The notes under the pieces are model-generated. The model did not search any database. It was not told the origin of the DNA and saw only the letters and a program-made list of their open reading frames with translations. Made by a program: the position numbers and the translations under genes. From Actinomycetota bacterium (GTDB taxonomy: Bacteria > Actinomycetota > Actinomycetes > S36-B12), in the NCBI GenBank assembly GCA_016717115.1, contig JADKGE010000006.1, positions 186,001-250,000 of the forward strand: DNA of 64,000 nt, in the 5' to 3' direction. Of this stretch, positions 36,430-46,198 are shown in pieces (position 1 is the stretch's first letter; each line of letters opens with the position of its first letter).

Positions 36430-37887
36430 CTACTCTCCCGTTAGCTTGTCGCGCAGAGCCTGAAGCGCCTCGTCGGAGGCAAGGGTGCCCTCGACGTCGT
36501 TCGACTCCGACGAGTACGACGAGACGGCCTCGCCGGCCTCGAGCGCCGCGGCCTGATCGGCCTCGCGCGCCTCGACGACCTGCTTGCGGTGCGCCTCCCA
36601 GCGATCGTGGGCCTCGGCGTACTGCCGCTCCCACTCCGAGCGCTGGTCCTCGGACCCGGCTCGCCATTCGCCCGTCTCCGGATCGAAGCCGTCGGGGCCG
36701 ATGTAGTCCCCGGCCTCGTTGAATGCCGGCGCCATGCCGTACAGGTAGGGGTCGAACTCCTCGCCCGAGGCGCCCTCGGCCGAGTCGTTGGCCTGCTTGA
36801 GCGACAGCGAGATGCGGCGACGCTCGAGGTCGATGTCGATGACGCGCACGAAGATGTCGTCATTGACCTGGACGATCTGCTCGGGCAGCTCGATGTGACG
36901 CTCGGCGAGCTCGGAGATGTGCACGAGGCCCTCGATGCCCTCCTCGACACGAACGAACGCGCCGAAGGGCACCAGCTTGGTGACCTTGCCGGGCACGACC
37001 TGCCCGATCTGGTGGGTCCGCGCGAAGTGCTGCCACGGATCCTCCTGCGTCGCCTTCAGCGACAGGGAGACGCGCTCGCGGTCCATGTCGACGTCGAGGA
37101 CCTCGACGGTGACCTCCTGGCCGACCTCGACCACCTCGGAGGGGTGGTCGATGTGCTTCCAGGACAGCTCGGACACGTGCACGAGGCCGTCGACGCCGCC
37201 GAGGTCGACGAAGGCGCCGAAGTTGACGATCGACGAGACGACGCCGTTGCGGATCTGGCCCTTCTGCAGCTGGGTGAGGAAGGTCTGGCGGACCTCGCTC
37301 TGCGTCTGCTCGAGCCACGCGCGGCGGGACAGCACGACGTTGTTGCGGTTCTTGTCGAGCTCGATGATCTTCGCCTCGAGGGTCTTGCCGACGTAGGGCT
37401 GGAGGTCGCGGACGCGACGCATCTCGACGAGGGACGCGGGCAGGAAGCCGCGCAGGCCGATGTCGAGGATGAGGCCGCCCTTGACGACCTCGATGACCTG
37501 GCCCTCGACGACGCCGTCCTCTTCCTTGATGCGCTCGATCGTGCCCCAGGCGCGCTCGTACTGCGCGCGCTTCTTGGACAGGATGAGGCGGCCTTCCTTG
37601 TCCTCCTTGGTGAGGACGAGGGCCTCGACGTGGTCACCCACGGAGACGACCTGGCTGGGATCGACATCGTGCTTGATGCTCAGCTCGCGGGAGGGGATGA
37701 CACCCTCGGTCTTGTAGCCGATGTCGAGGAGGACCTCGTCGCGGTCGACCTTGACGATGGTGCCCTCGACGATGTCGCCGTCATTGAAGTACTTGATCGT
37801 TGCGTCAATTGCTGCCATGAAGTCTTCGGCGGTGCCGATGTCATTGATCGCGACCTGGGTCGGCGCAGCAGTAGTAGAAATGGTCAT
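36430..37887 (-). CDS. rpsA: 30S ribosomal protein S1 (four S1 domains)
   Basis: S1 helps mRNA bind the 30S subunit. The 485-residue protein shows four consecutive S1 RNA-binding domains (beginning near GDIVEGTIVKV, VEGQVIEVVKGG, NGVVSSIVNFGAF and PGKVTKLVPFGAF), as is standard for actinobacteria, compared with six in E. coli. The C-terminal tail is acidic and Glu/Ser-rich. It is monocistronic here, ending at a strong terminator. Confidence 0.97.
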   Translation of the reverse strand: MTISTTAAPTQVAINDIGTAEDFMAAIDATIKYFNDGDIVEGTIVKVDRDEVLLDIGYKTEGVIPSRELSIKHDVDPSQVVSVGDHVEALVLTKEDKEGRLILSKKRAQYERAWGTIERIKEEDGVVEGQVIEVVKGGLILDIGLRGFLPASLVEMRRVRDLQPYVGKTLEAKIIELDKNRNNVVLSRRAWLEQTQSEVRQTFLTQLQKGQIRNGVVSSIVNFGAFVDLGGVDGLVHVSELSWKHIDHPSEVVEVGQEVTVEVLDVDMDRERVSLSLKATQEDPWQHFARTHQIGQVVPGKVTKLVPFGAFVRVEEGIEGLVHISELAERHIELPEQIVQVNDDIFVRVIDIDLERRRISLSLKQANDSAEGASGEEFDPYLYGMAPAFNEAGDYIGPDGFDPETGEWRAGSEDQRSEWERQYAEAHDRWEAHRKQVVEAREADQAAALEAGEAVSSYSSESNDVEGTLASDEALQALRDKLTGE

Positions 37888-37974
37888 TTAGTAGGGATCC
37901 TGAGGTAGTCGGGTCGTCTCGCGGGCGCGAAACCCCCCAAGGCTACGCCAGCCCCTCCTGAGCGCGTAATCCGC

Positions 37975-40653
37975 CTAGTGCGCGGCGTCCTGCCACGTCG
38001 TTCCGAAGCCCACCGAGACGTCGAGGGGCACGGCGAGATCGGCCGCCCCCGCCATCGCCTCTCGCACGAGGGCCTCCAAGGCCTCGCGCTCCCCAGGGAA
38101 CACCTCCAGGACCAGCTCGTCGTGCACCTGCAGCAGGAGCCGGCTGTGCATCCGGGCGTCATCGAGGGCGGTTTGCACCTTGAGCATGGACACCTTGACG
38201 ATGTCGGCCGCCGACCCCTGGATGGGCGCGTTCAGGGCCATCCGCTCGGCCATCTCCCGACGCTGACGGTTCTCGCTGTTGAGGTCGGGCAGCGGGCGGC
38301 GGCGACCGAGCATGGTCTCGGTGTAGCCGTGCATGCGTGCCCTCTCGACAACCTCCGCCAGGTAGTCGCGCACTCCCCCGAACCTGGTGAAGTACTCCTC
38401 CATGAGGCGGCGGGCCTCGTCCGGGGAGATGCCGAGCTGCTGGGACAGGCCGTAGGGCGACAGACCGTAGGCCAGGCCGTAGGACATCGCCTTGATGCGC
38501 CGCCGCATCTCGGCGTCGACCGCGTCGGGCGCGACTGCGAACACCGTGCTCGCCACTGTCGTGTGGAGGTCCTCGCCACTGCGGAAGGCCTCGATGAGCC
38601 CTGCGTCCTCCGATAAGTGAGCCATGATGCGCATCTCGATCTGGCTGTAGTCGGCCGTCAGGAGCGTCTCGAAGCCCTCGCCGACCACGAAGCAGCCCCG
38701 GATCCGACGGCCCGCACCCGTACGGATGGGGATGTTCTGCAGGTTGGGATCGGCGCTCGACAGTCGACCGGTCGATGCCACCATCTGGTTGAAGCTCGTG
38801 TGGATGCGGTGCTGGGCATCAGCCAGCGGGATCAGCCCGTCGATGGTCTGACGCAGCTTCGAGCGGTCGCGCCAGGCGAGCAGCTGCTCGAGCAGGGGGT
38901 CCTCGGTCTGGGCGTACAGCTGCTGGAGGGCCTCGGCGTCGGTCGTGTATCCCGTCTTGATCTTCTTGGTCTTCGGCAGGTTGCGCTCACCGAAGAGGAT
39001 CTCCTGCAGCTGCTTGGGCGACCCGAGGTTGAAGGGCCGGCCCACCAGCCGGTGCGCCTCCTCCTCGGCGCGCCGCATGTCTGCGCCGAACTCGTCGGAC
39101 AGCCCCTGCAGCCCCGCGACGTCGACCGCGATGCCGGCGTGCTCCATGCGTGCCAGGAGGGGTACCAGGGGCACCTCGACATCGAGGAGGAGGTCCATGG
39201 CGCCCTGCCCGGCGAGGCGGCCTTCCAGATCGAGTGACAACGCACGGATGGCCGTGGCCTGACGGGCCACCTCGGCCGACGACTCGGCGCCGGTGTCGAA
39301 GGCGAGCTGATCGGAGCCGGTCTCGGCCTCGAGCGACAGGCCGAGGATGCGCTGAGCTACCTCCACGAGCGAATAGCCGCGGTGCCCGGGAGCGTCGAGA
39401 TAGGCCGCCAAGGCGGTGTCCAGGCGCAGCCCCGCGAGGGACCGGCCCTCCGAGAGAAGGGCCAGCGCCGGGCCCTTGGCGTCGTGCAGGTCCTTGGACA
39501 CCGCCGCGTCCGCCAGCCAGTCGAGGGCCACGCGCGCCGTGACTGCGGAGGTGCAGTCCAGGACGCCGACCTCACCACGGTCGTCGACGATCGCGACGAC
39601 GTCGATCTGGCCCACCCCCCGGCCCCAGCGCCCCGCCACCGCCACCGCAGGCACGCCCGCGACGGCGCGCAGCCAGCCGGGGGCGGCTTCGGCGCTCAGG
39701 TCCACGATGTCCGCGCCGGGCTCGACCAATCCCTCACCGCCCTCGACGGGATCATCGACGCCGCGAGGGCGCACGTTGTCCAGTCGCTCGCGCAGGGCGC
39801 GGAACTGCAGGGTGTCGAACAGGGTGTGGACGGCCTCTCGGTCCCACGCGCCGAATGCACAGGCGTCCAGGTCGATCGGCACGGGAACATCGTCGACGAG
39901 CTGGGTGAGGTGCCGGTTGACTAGAACCTGCGGCAGCGCCGTGCGCAGGGCATCGCCCACCTTGCCGCCGACCTCGTCGACGCGGTCGACAAGGGCCGCG
40001 AGCGAGCCGTACTCGCGCAGCCACTTGGCTGCCGTCTTCTCCCCCACGCCGGGGATACCGGGGAGGTTGTCGCTGGGGTCGCCGCGGAGGGCGGCATAGT
40101 CGGGGTACTGGGCCGGAGTGAGACCGTACTTCTCCTCGATGGCGGCGGGCGTCATGCGGGCAAGGTCGCTGACCCCCTTCCTGGGGTACAGCACCGTGAC
40201 GCGATCGCTGACGAGCTGGAAGGCGTCGCGGTCCCCCGTGACGATGTCGACGGTCATGGGCTCGTCGCCCACCCGCTCGGCCGAGCGCCGCACCAGGGTG
40301 GCGATGACGTCGTCGGCCTCCCATCCGTCGATGCTCAGGACGGTGATGTCGAGCGCGTCGAGCACCTCGCGGATGAGATCGACCTGACCAGCGAACTCCG
40401 CCGGGGACGAGGCCCGGTTGGCCTTGTACTCGGGAAACGTCTCCGTTCGGAACGTGGTGCGGGAGACGTCGAAGGCAACCGCCACGTGCGTGGGCTTCTC
40501 GTCTCGCAGGACGTTGATGAGCATCGACGTGAAGCCGAACACCGCATTGGTGGGCTGGCCAGTAGTGGTCGAGAAGTTCTCGACGGGCAATGCGTAGAAG
40601 GCCCGGTAGGCAAGGGAGTGGCCGTCGAGGAGGAGCAGTCGCGAGGTCGCCAC
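37975..40653 (-). CDS. polA: DNA polymerase I
   Basis: The 892-residue protein has the 5'-3' exonuclease domain (LLLLDGHSLAYRAF, GDRDAFQLV), a central 3'-5' exonuclease-like domain that has lost the catalytic carboxylates (no VxxDTET motif at the expected site), and the polymerase domain with TADYSQIEMRIMAH, the O-helix RRIKAMSYGLAYG and QVHDELV. It should therefore lack proofreading, as in other actinobacteria. A tyrosine occupies the position of E. coli Phe762, which in related enzymes weakens discrimination against dideoxynucleotides. GTG start with a -10 box 6 nt away. Confidence 0.97.
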   Translation of the reverse strand: MATSRLLLLDGHSLAYRAFYALPVENFSTTTGQPTNAVFGFTSMLINVLRDEKPTHVAVAFDVSRTTFRTETFPEYKANRASSPAEFAGQVDLIREVLDALDITVLSIDGWEADDVIATLVRRSAERVGDEPMTVDIVTGDRDAFQLVSDRVTVLYPRKGVSDLARMTPAAIEEKYGLTPAQYPDYAALRGDPSDNLPGIPGVGEKTAAKWLREYGSLAALVDRVDEVGGKVGDALRTALPQVLVNRHLTQLVDDVPVPIDLDACAFGAWDREAVHTLFDTLQFRALRERLDNVRPRGVDDPVEGGEGLVEPGADIVDLSAEAAPGWLRAVAGVPAVAVAGRWGRGVGQIDVVAIVDDRGEVGVLDCTSAVTARVALDWLADAAVSKDLHDAKGPALALLSEGRSLAGLRLDTALAAYLDAPGHRGYSLVEVAQRILGLSLEAETGSDQLAFDTGAESSAEVARQATAIRALSLDLEGRLAGQGAMDLLLDVEVPLVPLLARMEHAGIAVDVAGLQGLSDEFGADMRRAEEEAHRLVGRPFNLGSPKQLQEILFGERNLPKTKKIKTGYTTDAEALQQLYAQTEDPLLEQLLAWRDRSKLRQTIDGLIPLADAQHRIHTSFNQMVASTGRLSSADPNLQNIPIRTGAGRRIRGCFVVGEGFETLLTADYSQIEMRIMAHLSEDAGLIEAFRSGEDLHTTVASTVFAVAPDAVDAEMRRRIKAMSYGLAYGLSPYGLSQQLGISPDEARRLMEEYFTRFGGVRDYLAEVVERARMHGYTETMLGRRRPLPDLNSENRQRREMAERMALNAPIQGSAADIVKVSMLKVQTALDDARMHSRLLLQVHDELVLEVFPGEREALEALVREAMAGAADLAVPLDVSVGFGTTWQDAAH

Positions 40654-40675
40654 GCGGCGATCCTATTCTGGGCCC
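40654..40675. promoter_or_regulatory. Overlapping divergent -10 boxes for polA and the thioesterase gene
   Basis: On minus, TAGGAT (40665-40660) ends 6 nt before the polA GTG; on plus, TATTCT (40664-40669) ends 6 nt before the ATG at 40676. The two boxes share two base pairs, so one RNA polymerase would exclude the other, and both genes would be leaderless. The whole intergenic space is 22 bp. Confidence 0.5.
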
Positions 40676-41107
40676 ATGACGACGGTGCCCGGCTCGACCC
40701 CATCCGACCGCCCCGAGCTGCCCGCGGAGTCCACATCCTTGGGCGCCCTGGCCGACCGGATGGGCGTCCGCCTCGTGGACGCTCGGCCGGGCCGCGTCGT
40801 CGCGACGATGCCGGTCGAGGGCAACACCCAGCCCTACGGCCTGCTCAACGGTGGCGCGAGTGCGGTGCTGGCCGAGACGCTGGGCTCCGTCGCCGGGGCC
40901 ATCCACGCCGGTCCGGACCACTATGTCGTGGGCCTGGACCTCAACTGCACCCACCATCGCGCGGTCCGCGAGGGCACCGTCACGGGCGTGGCCACGCCCA
41001 TCAGCGAGGGACGCACGATCGCCAGCTACGAGATCCGGATCACCGACGAGCGGGACCGCCCCGTCTGCACGGCCCGGCTCACCTGCCTGGTGCGCCCGAT
41101 CGCGTAA
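40676..41107 (+). CDS. PaaI/YbdB-type hotdog-fold thioesterase
   Basis: The 143-residue protein is a hotdog-fold acyl-CoA thioesterase of the PaaI/menaquinone-type group. The conserved active-site region is visible as GLLNGGASAVLAETLGS (catalytic acidic residue in LAET) and VGLDLNCTHHRAVREG. Candidate substrates include 1,4-dihydroxy-2-naphthoyl-CoA or phenylacetyl-CoA intermediates; which one cannot be told. It is divergent from polA, as in many actinobacteria. Confidence 0.88.
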   Translation: MTTVPGSTPSDRPELPAESTSLGALADRMGVRLVDARPGRVVATMPVEGNTQPYGLLNGGASAVLAETLGSVAGAIHAGPDHYVVGLDLNCTHHRAVREGTVTGVATPISEGRTIASYEIRITDERDRPVCTARLTCLVRPIA

Positions 41108-41151
41108 CCCCCCGTTTACGCAACCGCCATCCCCAGCAGCGGCAACGCGGT

Positions 41152-41157
41152 TATGCT
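41152..41157 (+). promoter_or_regulatory. Candidate -10 box (TATGCT) of the liv operon
   Basis: TATGCT fits TANNNT and would give a leader of about 46 nt that carries the GGGAAGGGG ribosome-binding site of livH. Confidence 0.4.
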
Positions 41158-41209
41158 CCGCGGGTCTGGTCAATCCACGATGTGCAGGGTTATGAGGGAA
41201 GGGGCCCCA

Positions 41210-42511
41210 ATGCGGCGGCGCTTCGCGACCGTATCGATGCTCGCCTGCCTCCTCGCTGCACTGGGATTCCTCGCCGCCCCCATGGCGATGGCCGCCGACG
41301 ACGTCGCCATCGTGGGCACCCTGGTCTCACCGGACGGCAAGCCGGTCGTCGGCGTGGCGATCACCGTGGAGGCTGAGGGGTTCAGCCAGGCCGCGACCAC
41401 AGGCGCCGACGGCAAGTTCTCCATCCCCGTGCCCAAGGGCGGCACCTACCAGGTCACGGTCGACGAGACCACGCTTCCGGCGGGGGTCACGTTGGCCAAC
41501 CCCGACGACGCCAGCCGCTCGATCCTCGTCCTGAACGGGCAGAAACGGCTCTTGTTCAAGCTCTCCGTCGGTGGTGAGTCGACCAACGGCAGTTCCGACG
41601 GGGCCGGCACGGACACATCCGACAACGGGCTGGTCGGACAGGTCTCGCAGCTGCTCGTCGACGGCGTGCTCTTCGGCATCCTCATCGCGCTGGGCGCCGT
41701 CGGGCTGAACCTCATCTTCGGCACGACCGGGCTGACGAACTTCTCCCACGGCGAGCTGCTGACCCTCGGCGCGTTCACGGCCATCGTGCTCAACGAACTG
41801 GGGATCAACATCCTCATCGCCGCGCCGCTCGCAGTGGTGATCAGCGCCCTGCTCTTCGGCTGGGGCCAGAACAAGCTCCTGTGGAAGCCCCTGCGCCGGC
41901 GCCGAACCGGACTCATCGCCAGCATGGTGGTAACGATCGGCCTGGCCATCACCTTGCGCTACACGATCCTGCTGCTCTTCGGCGGATCCCCGCGCAGCTA
42001 CCAGCAGTTCGCGGGTCAGGCCGGGTTCGAGATCGGCCCCGTCAGCGTGACGCCCAAGTCGCTGATCCTTGCGGCGATCGCGTCCGTCGCCATCGCCGCC
42101 ACCGTGCTGTGGCTCCAGCGGTCCCGGATCGGCAAGGCCACCCGTGCGGTCTCCGACAACCCCGCTCTCGCGTCTGCGACCGGCATCGACGTGGAGCGCG
42201 TCATCTCGGTGGTCTGGACACTGGGGGCCGGGCTGGCCGCCTTCGCGGGCATCTACCTGGGCCTCACTCAGGACGTGTCCTGGAACATGGGCCAGCGCCT
42301 CCTGCTCGTGATGTTCGCCGCCGTCACGCTCGGCGGCCTCGGCACGATCTACGGCGCCATCGTGGGGGCCTTGGTCGTAGGCATGTTCATCCAGCTGTCG
42401 ACCCTGATCATCCCGACGGAGATGAAGACCGTGGGCGCCCTGTTCCTGATGATCGTCATCCTGCTCGTGAGACCGCAGGGCATCCTCGGACGACGCGAGA
42501 GGGTGGGCTAG
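41210..42511 (+). CDS. livH: LivH-type ABC permease with secreted N-terminal domain
   Basis: The 433-residue protein has three parts. Residues 1-28 are a signal peptide (ending MAMAAD). Residues about 31-120 form a small beta domain like carboxypeptidase regulatory repeats (VAIVGTLVSPDGKPVVGVAI, TGADGKFSIPVPKGGTYQV). After a Gly/Ser/Asp-rich linker (121-140), residues 141-433 are a LivH permease with NLIFGTTGLTNFSHGELL and RAVSDNPALASATGID. The ATG at 41210 follows GGGAAGGGG; upstream in-frame starts lack one. Ordinary LivH is about 290-310 residues, so the extra domain is unusual; it should lie outside the membrane, where it could meet the binding proteins. Confidence 0.9.
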   Translation: MRRRFATVSMLACLLAALGFLAAPMAMAADDVAIVGTLVSPDGKPVVGVAITVEAEGFSQAATTGADGKFSIPVPKGGTYQVTVDETTLPAGVTLANPDDASRSILVLNGQKRLLFKLSVGGESTNGSSDGAGTDTSDNGLVGQVSQLLVDGVLFGILIALGAVGLNLIFGTTGLTNFSHGELLTLGAFTAIVLNELGINILIAAPLAVVISALLFGWGQNKLLWKPLRRRRTGLIASMVVTIGLAITLRYTILLLFGGSPRSYQQFAGQAGFEIGPVSVTPKSLILAAIASVAIAATVLWLQRSRIGKATRAVSDNPALASATGIDVERVISVVWTLGAGLAAFAGIYLGLTQDVSWNMGQRLLLVMFAAVTLGGLGTIYGAIVGALVVGMFIQLSTLIIPTEMKTVGALFLMIVILLVRPQGILGRRERVG

Positions 42512-42514
42512 CTC

Positions 42515-43490
42515 ATGGACCTCGGATTCGTCTTCGGACAGTCGATCACCCAGGCGATCGGCGTCACGGCCATCATCTACTGCCTTGCCGCCATGGGCGT
42601 CAACATGCAGTTCGGCTACACCGGCCTGCTCAACTTCGGGCAGGTCGCCTTCGTGGCGGTCGGCGCTTACTCGGTCGGCGTCATCGTCGTCACGCTCGGC
42701 CTGACCCTGTGGCTGGCCATCCCCATCAGCATCTTCGCCTCGGTCGTTCTAGCCCTTGTCCTGGGCATACCCACCCTCAGGCTGAGAGCGGACTATCTAG
42801 CCATCGTGACCATCGCGGCAAGCGAGATCGTCCGCCAGCTCGTGCGGTCCATCGCCCTGCGCGACGTGCTCGGCGGCGCGAACGGCATCAACGGGAAGAT
42901 GGGCCAGGAGTTCCACGACCTCAACCCGTTCCCCGCCGACTTCGAGTTGCCGTTCCTCACCTACACGCGTCAGGACCTCTGGGTCGTGATCGTCGGCTGG
43001 GCCCTCATCGCGGTGCTCACCTTGCTCATCTGGCTGCTCGTGCGCAGCCCGTGGGGTCGGGTCATCAAGGGCATCCGCGAGGACGAGAACGCGGTCGTCT
43101 CCCTGGGCAAGAACACCTACGTCTACAAGATGCAGGCCCTCATCCTCGGTGGCCTGCTCGGCACCCTGGGCGGCGTCATCTGGGCCGTGGCCAAGCAGTC
43201 GGTGCAGCCAGACAACTTCGTGCCCGACGTGACGTTCTTCGCCTACACGATCGTCCTGCTCGGCGGCGCTGCCCGGGTGTTCGGGCCGATCATCGGCGCG
43301 ATCATCTTCTGGTTCCTGCTCGTCTTCGTGGGCGAGTTCCTCAACCAGGCGATCCAGGCAGGATGGCTGGACTTCCTGGAGCCGACGGACATCGGTCCGA
43401 TCCGCTTCATCCTGGTGGGCATCGGATTGATGTCGCTGATGATCTTCAGACCGCAAGGCATCTTCGGTGATAAGAAGGAGCTGGCGCTCG

Positions 43491-43501
<11 letters not shown>
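42515..43501 (+). CDS. livM: LivM-type ABC permease
   Basis: The 328-residue membrane protein is the second permease of the branched-chain amino acid-type (HAAT) importer. The LivM signature GYTGLLNFGQVAFVAVGAY is near the N-terminus, and the cytosolic coupling segment RSPWGRVIKGIREDENAV is near residue 180. About ten membrane helices. It starts 3 bp after livH and overlaps livG by 11 bp. The substrate may be an amino acid, urea or another small polar solute. Confidence 0.94.
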
Positions 43502-44392
<891 letters not shown>

Positions 44393-44396
<4 letters not shown>

Positions 44397-45268
44397 ACAG
44401 CCAGGAGCACTACGACCCCAGCGACCTGCCCGAGCCCGGCAGTCCCGATGACATCAACGAGTTCATCGACGAGCTCGACATCATCGCCGCGCACAGCAGT
44501 CACTCGCACCATGCCACGCCGGACCAGATCCATGCCGCCGAGGCCGTCGGCGCACTCATCCGGGCAGACAGCCTGATCGCCGGGTACTTCCCCGGCGTCA
44601 ACATCCTCAACGGCTCGGACCTGTACGCCAAGGAGGGCGAGCTCGTCGGCATCATCGGCCCCAACGGAGCCGGAAAGTCCACCCTGCTCAAGGCCCTCTT
44701 CGGGCTCGTGAACGTCACGTCGGGCAGCGTCCTGCTGCGCGACGAGGACATCACCAACCTCCGCGCCGACCAGCTGGTCAAGCGCGGCGTCGGCTTCGTA
44801 CCCCAGACCAACAACGTGTTCCCGTCGCTCACCATCGAGGAGAACATGGAGATGGGCGCCTATCAGGCGCCCAACACCTTCGCGGGTCGCTTCGACTCCG
44901 TGGTCGACCTGTTCCCCACCCTTGGCGAGCGGCGCAAGCAGCGGGCGGGGTCGCTCTCCGGCGGTGAGCGGCAGATGGTGGCAATGGGTCGCGCGCTGAT
45001 GATGGCGCCCAGCGTTCTCCTCCTCGACGAACCGAGTGCAGGCCTCAGCCCCGCTCTCCAGGACGAGGTGTTCGTCAACGTCAAGGGCATCAACAAGTCC
45101 GGCGTGACGGTGATCATCGTCGAGCAGAACGCGAGCCGGTGCCTTCAGATCGTCGACCGTGGGTACGTGCTCGATCAGGGGCAGAACGCGTACACCGGCA
45201 CCGGTGCCGCGCTGGCCAACGATCCCAAGGTGATCGAGCTCTACCTCGGCACCCTCGCGAAGGCCTGA
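44393..45268 (+). CDS. livF: LivF-type ABC transporter ATPase with N-terminal extension
   Basis: The 291-residue ATPase has Walker A GPNGAGKST, signature LSGGERQMVAMGRAL and Walker B VLLLDEPSAGLSP, typical of LivF. Before the ATPase core there is an extra N-terminal segment of about 50 residues, acidic at first and then His-rich (HSSHSHHATPDQIH). LivF is normally about 235 residues. The GTG start overlaps the livG stop. Its 3' end overlaps the convergent flavin-enzyme gene by 28 bp. Confidence 0.93.
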
Positions 45269-46065
45269 GCCGCAAAGCGGAAGTACGACGCGATATCCGG
45301 CTCGTTCGCCGAGGGCTCCAGGACCACCGTGGTGGCGCCCACGTCGATGCTGCGTCGCACGTCATCGGCCACGGCCTGCACGCCTGAATCCGCGAGGGCC
45401 GGCAGGTAGACGACGATTTCGGGCTCGCCGAGTCTCGCGGCGGCCACGCGTCCTTCGGCGAGAACCGTCCTTGCCGCCACGACGGCGGCCGGCGACACGT
45501 CTCCGGCCAGCACGACGCCATCGGCAAGCTCGCCGCACAGGCGAAGCGAACGCGGGCCGGAGGCTCCCATCAGCAGGCGCGGCGCCGGAGTGGGTGGCCA
45601 ACCGAGCGCAACATCGCTGAGGCGGACGTAGTCCCCGGACACCGTCACGGTCCGGCCGGCGAGAAGCCCCCGCAGCGCCGTGAAGTACTCGCGCATCAGG
45701 CTCAGCGGCGATTCAGGCCGCACTCCCGCCTGCGCCATCCAGTCCTGGACACCGTGGCCCAGCGCGATGCGCACCCGGCCGGGGAACAGTCGCTCGAGAG
45801 TCGCGATCTCCATGGCGGTCACGGCCACGTTTCGCAGTGGCACGGGCAGCAGCCCGATCCCGATGACGAGGCGATCCGTCCACGCCAACGCCGCCGAGGC
45901 GGCCGCTATGCCGCTCTCCAGGAAGCAGTCCTCCCACAGCCAGACCTCATCGAGGCCCGCCTGCTCCGCAGCCTGCACCGCCGCGCGCAGGTCCTCCGGC
46001 GGCGACTGCGGCCGGAAGATCGCGCCGAGGGTGCGGGTGGGGGGCGCGGAGTCGTGAGCAGTCAC
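45241..46065 (-). CDS. LLM-class flavin-dependent oxidoreductase (luciferase-like)
   Basis: The 274-residue protein has the luciferase-like TIM-barrel pattern: GAIFRPQSPPEDLRAAVQAAEQAG at the N-terminus (only partly shown), LERLFPGRVRIALGHGV, and PRLLMGASGPRSLRLCGELADG. Such enzymes use FMN or coenzyme F420; many actinobacterial members use F420, but the cofactor cannot be settled here. GTG at 46065 follows TGGAG. It lies between livF and livK on the opposite strand, so a link to the transporter is possible but unproven. Confidence 0.88.
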   Translation of the reverse strand: MTAHDSAPPTRTLGAIFRPQSPPEDLRAAVQAAEQAGLDEVWLWEDCFLESGIAAASAALAWTDRLVIGIGLLPVPLRNVAVTAMEIATLERLFPGRVRIALGHGVQDWMAQAGVRPESPLSLMREYFTALRGLLAGRTVTVSGDYVRLSDVALGWPPTPAPRLLMGASGPRSLRLCGELADGVVLAGDVSPAAVVAARTVLAEGRVAAARLGEPEIVVYLPALADSGVQAVADDVRRSIDVGATTVVLEPSANEPDIASYFRFAAQAFARVPR

Positions 46066-46095
46066 AGTGGCTCCATCAGCAGAGGCGGTCTGTCG

Positions 46096-46101
46096 AGCAT
46101 A
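46096..46101 (-). promoter_or_regulatory. Candidate -10 box (TATGCT) of the LLM gene
   Basis: TATGCT on minus fits TANNNT and lies about 30 nt upstream of the GTG, leaving a short leader that includes the GGAG ribosome-binding site. Confidence 0.35.
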
Positions 46102-46143
46102 GATCCCCGACGGCCCCCGAGTGGCTCCGCCGCCCGGACGACG

Positions 46144-46175
46144 GTGGCCCCCGTCCCTTGCGGGACGGGGGCCAC
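46144..46175. terminator. Perfect 14-bp hairpin after livK
   Basis: Arms 46144-46157 and 46162-46175 are perfectly complementary, very GC-rich, with a 4-nt loop. The hairpin begins 24 nt after the livK stop codon. No T tract follows, so it is a U-less terminator of the kind frequent in actinobacteria. Confidence 0.75.
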
Positions 46176-46198
46176 AGCCACGCTCTGGTGTGCTCGCC

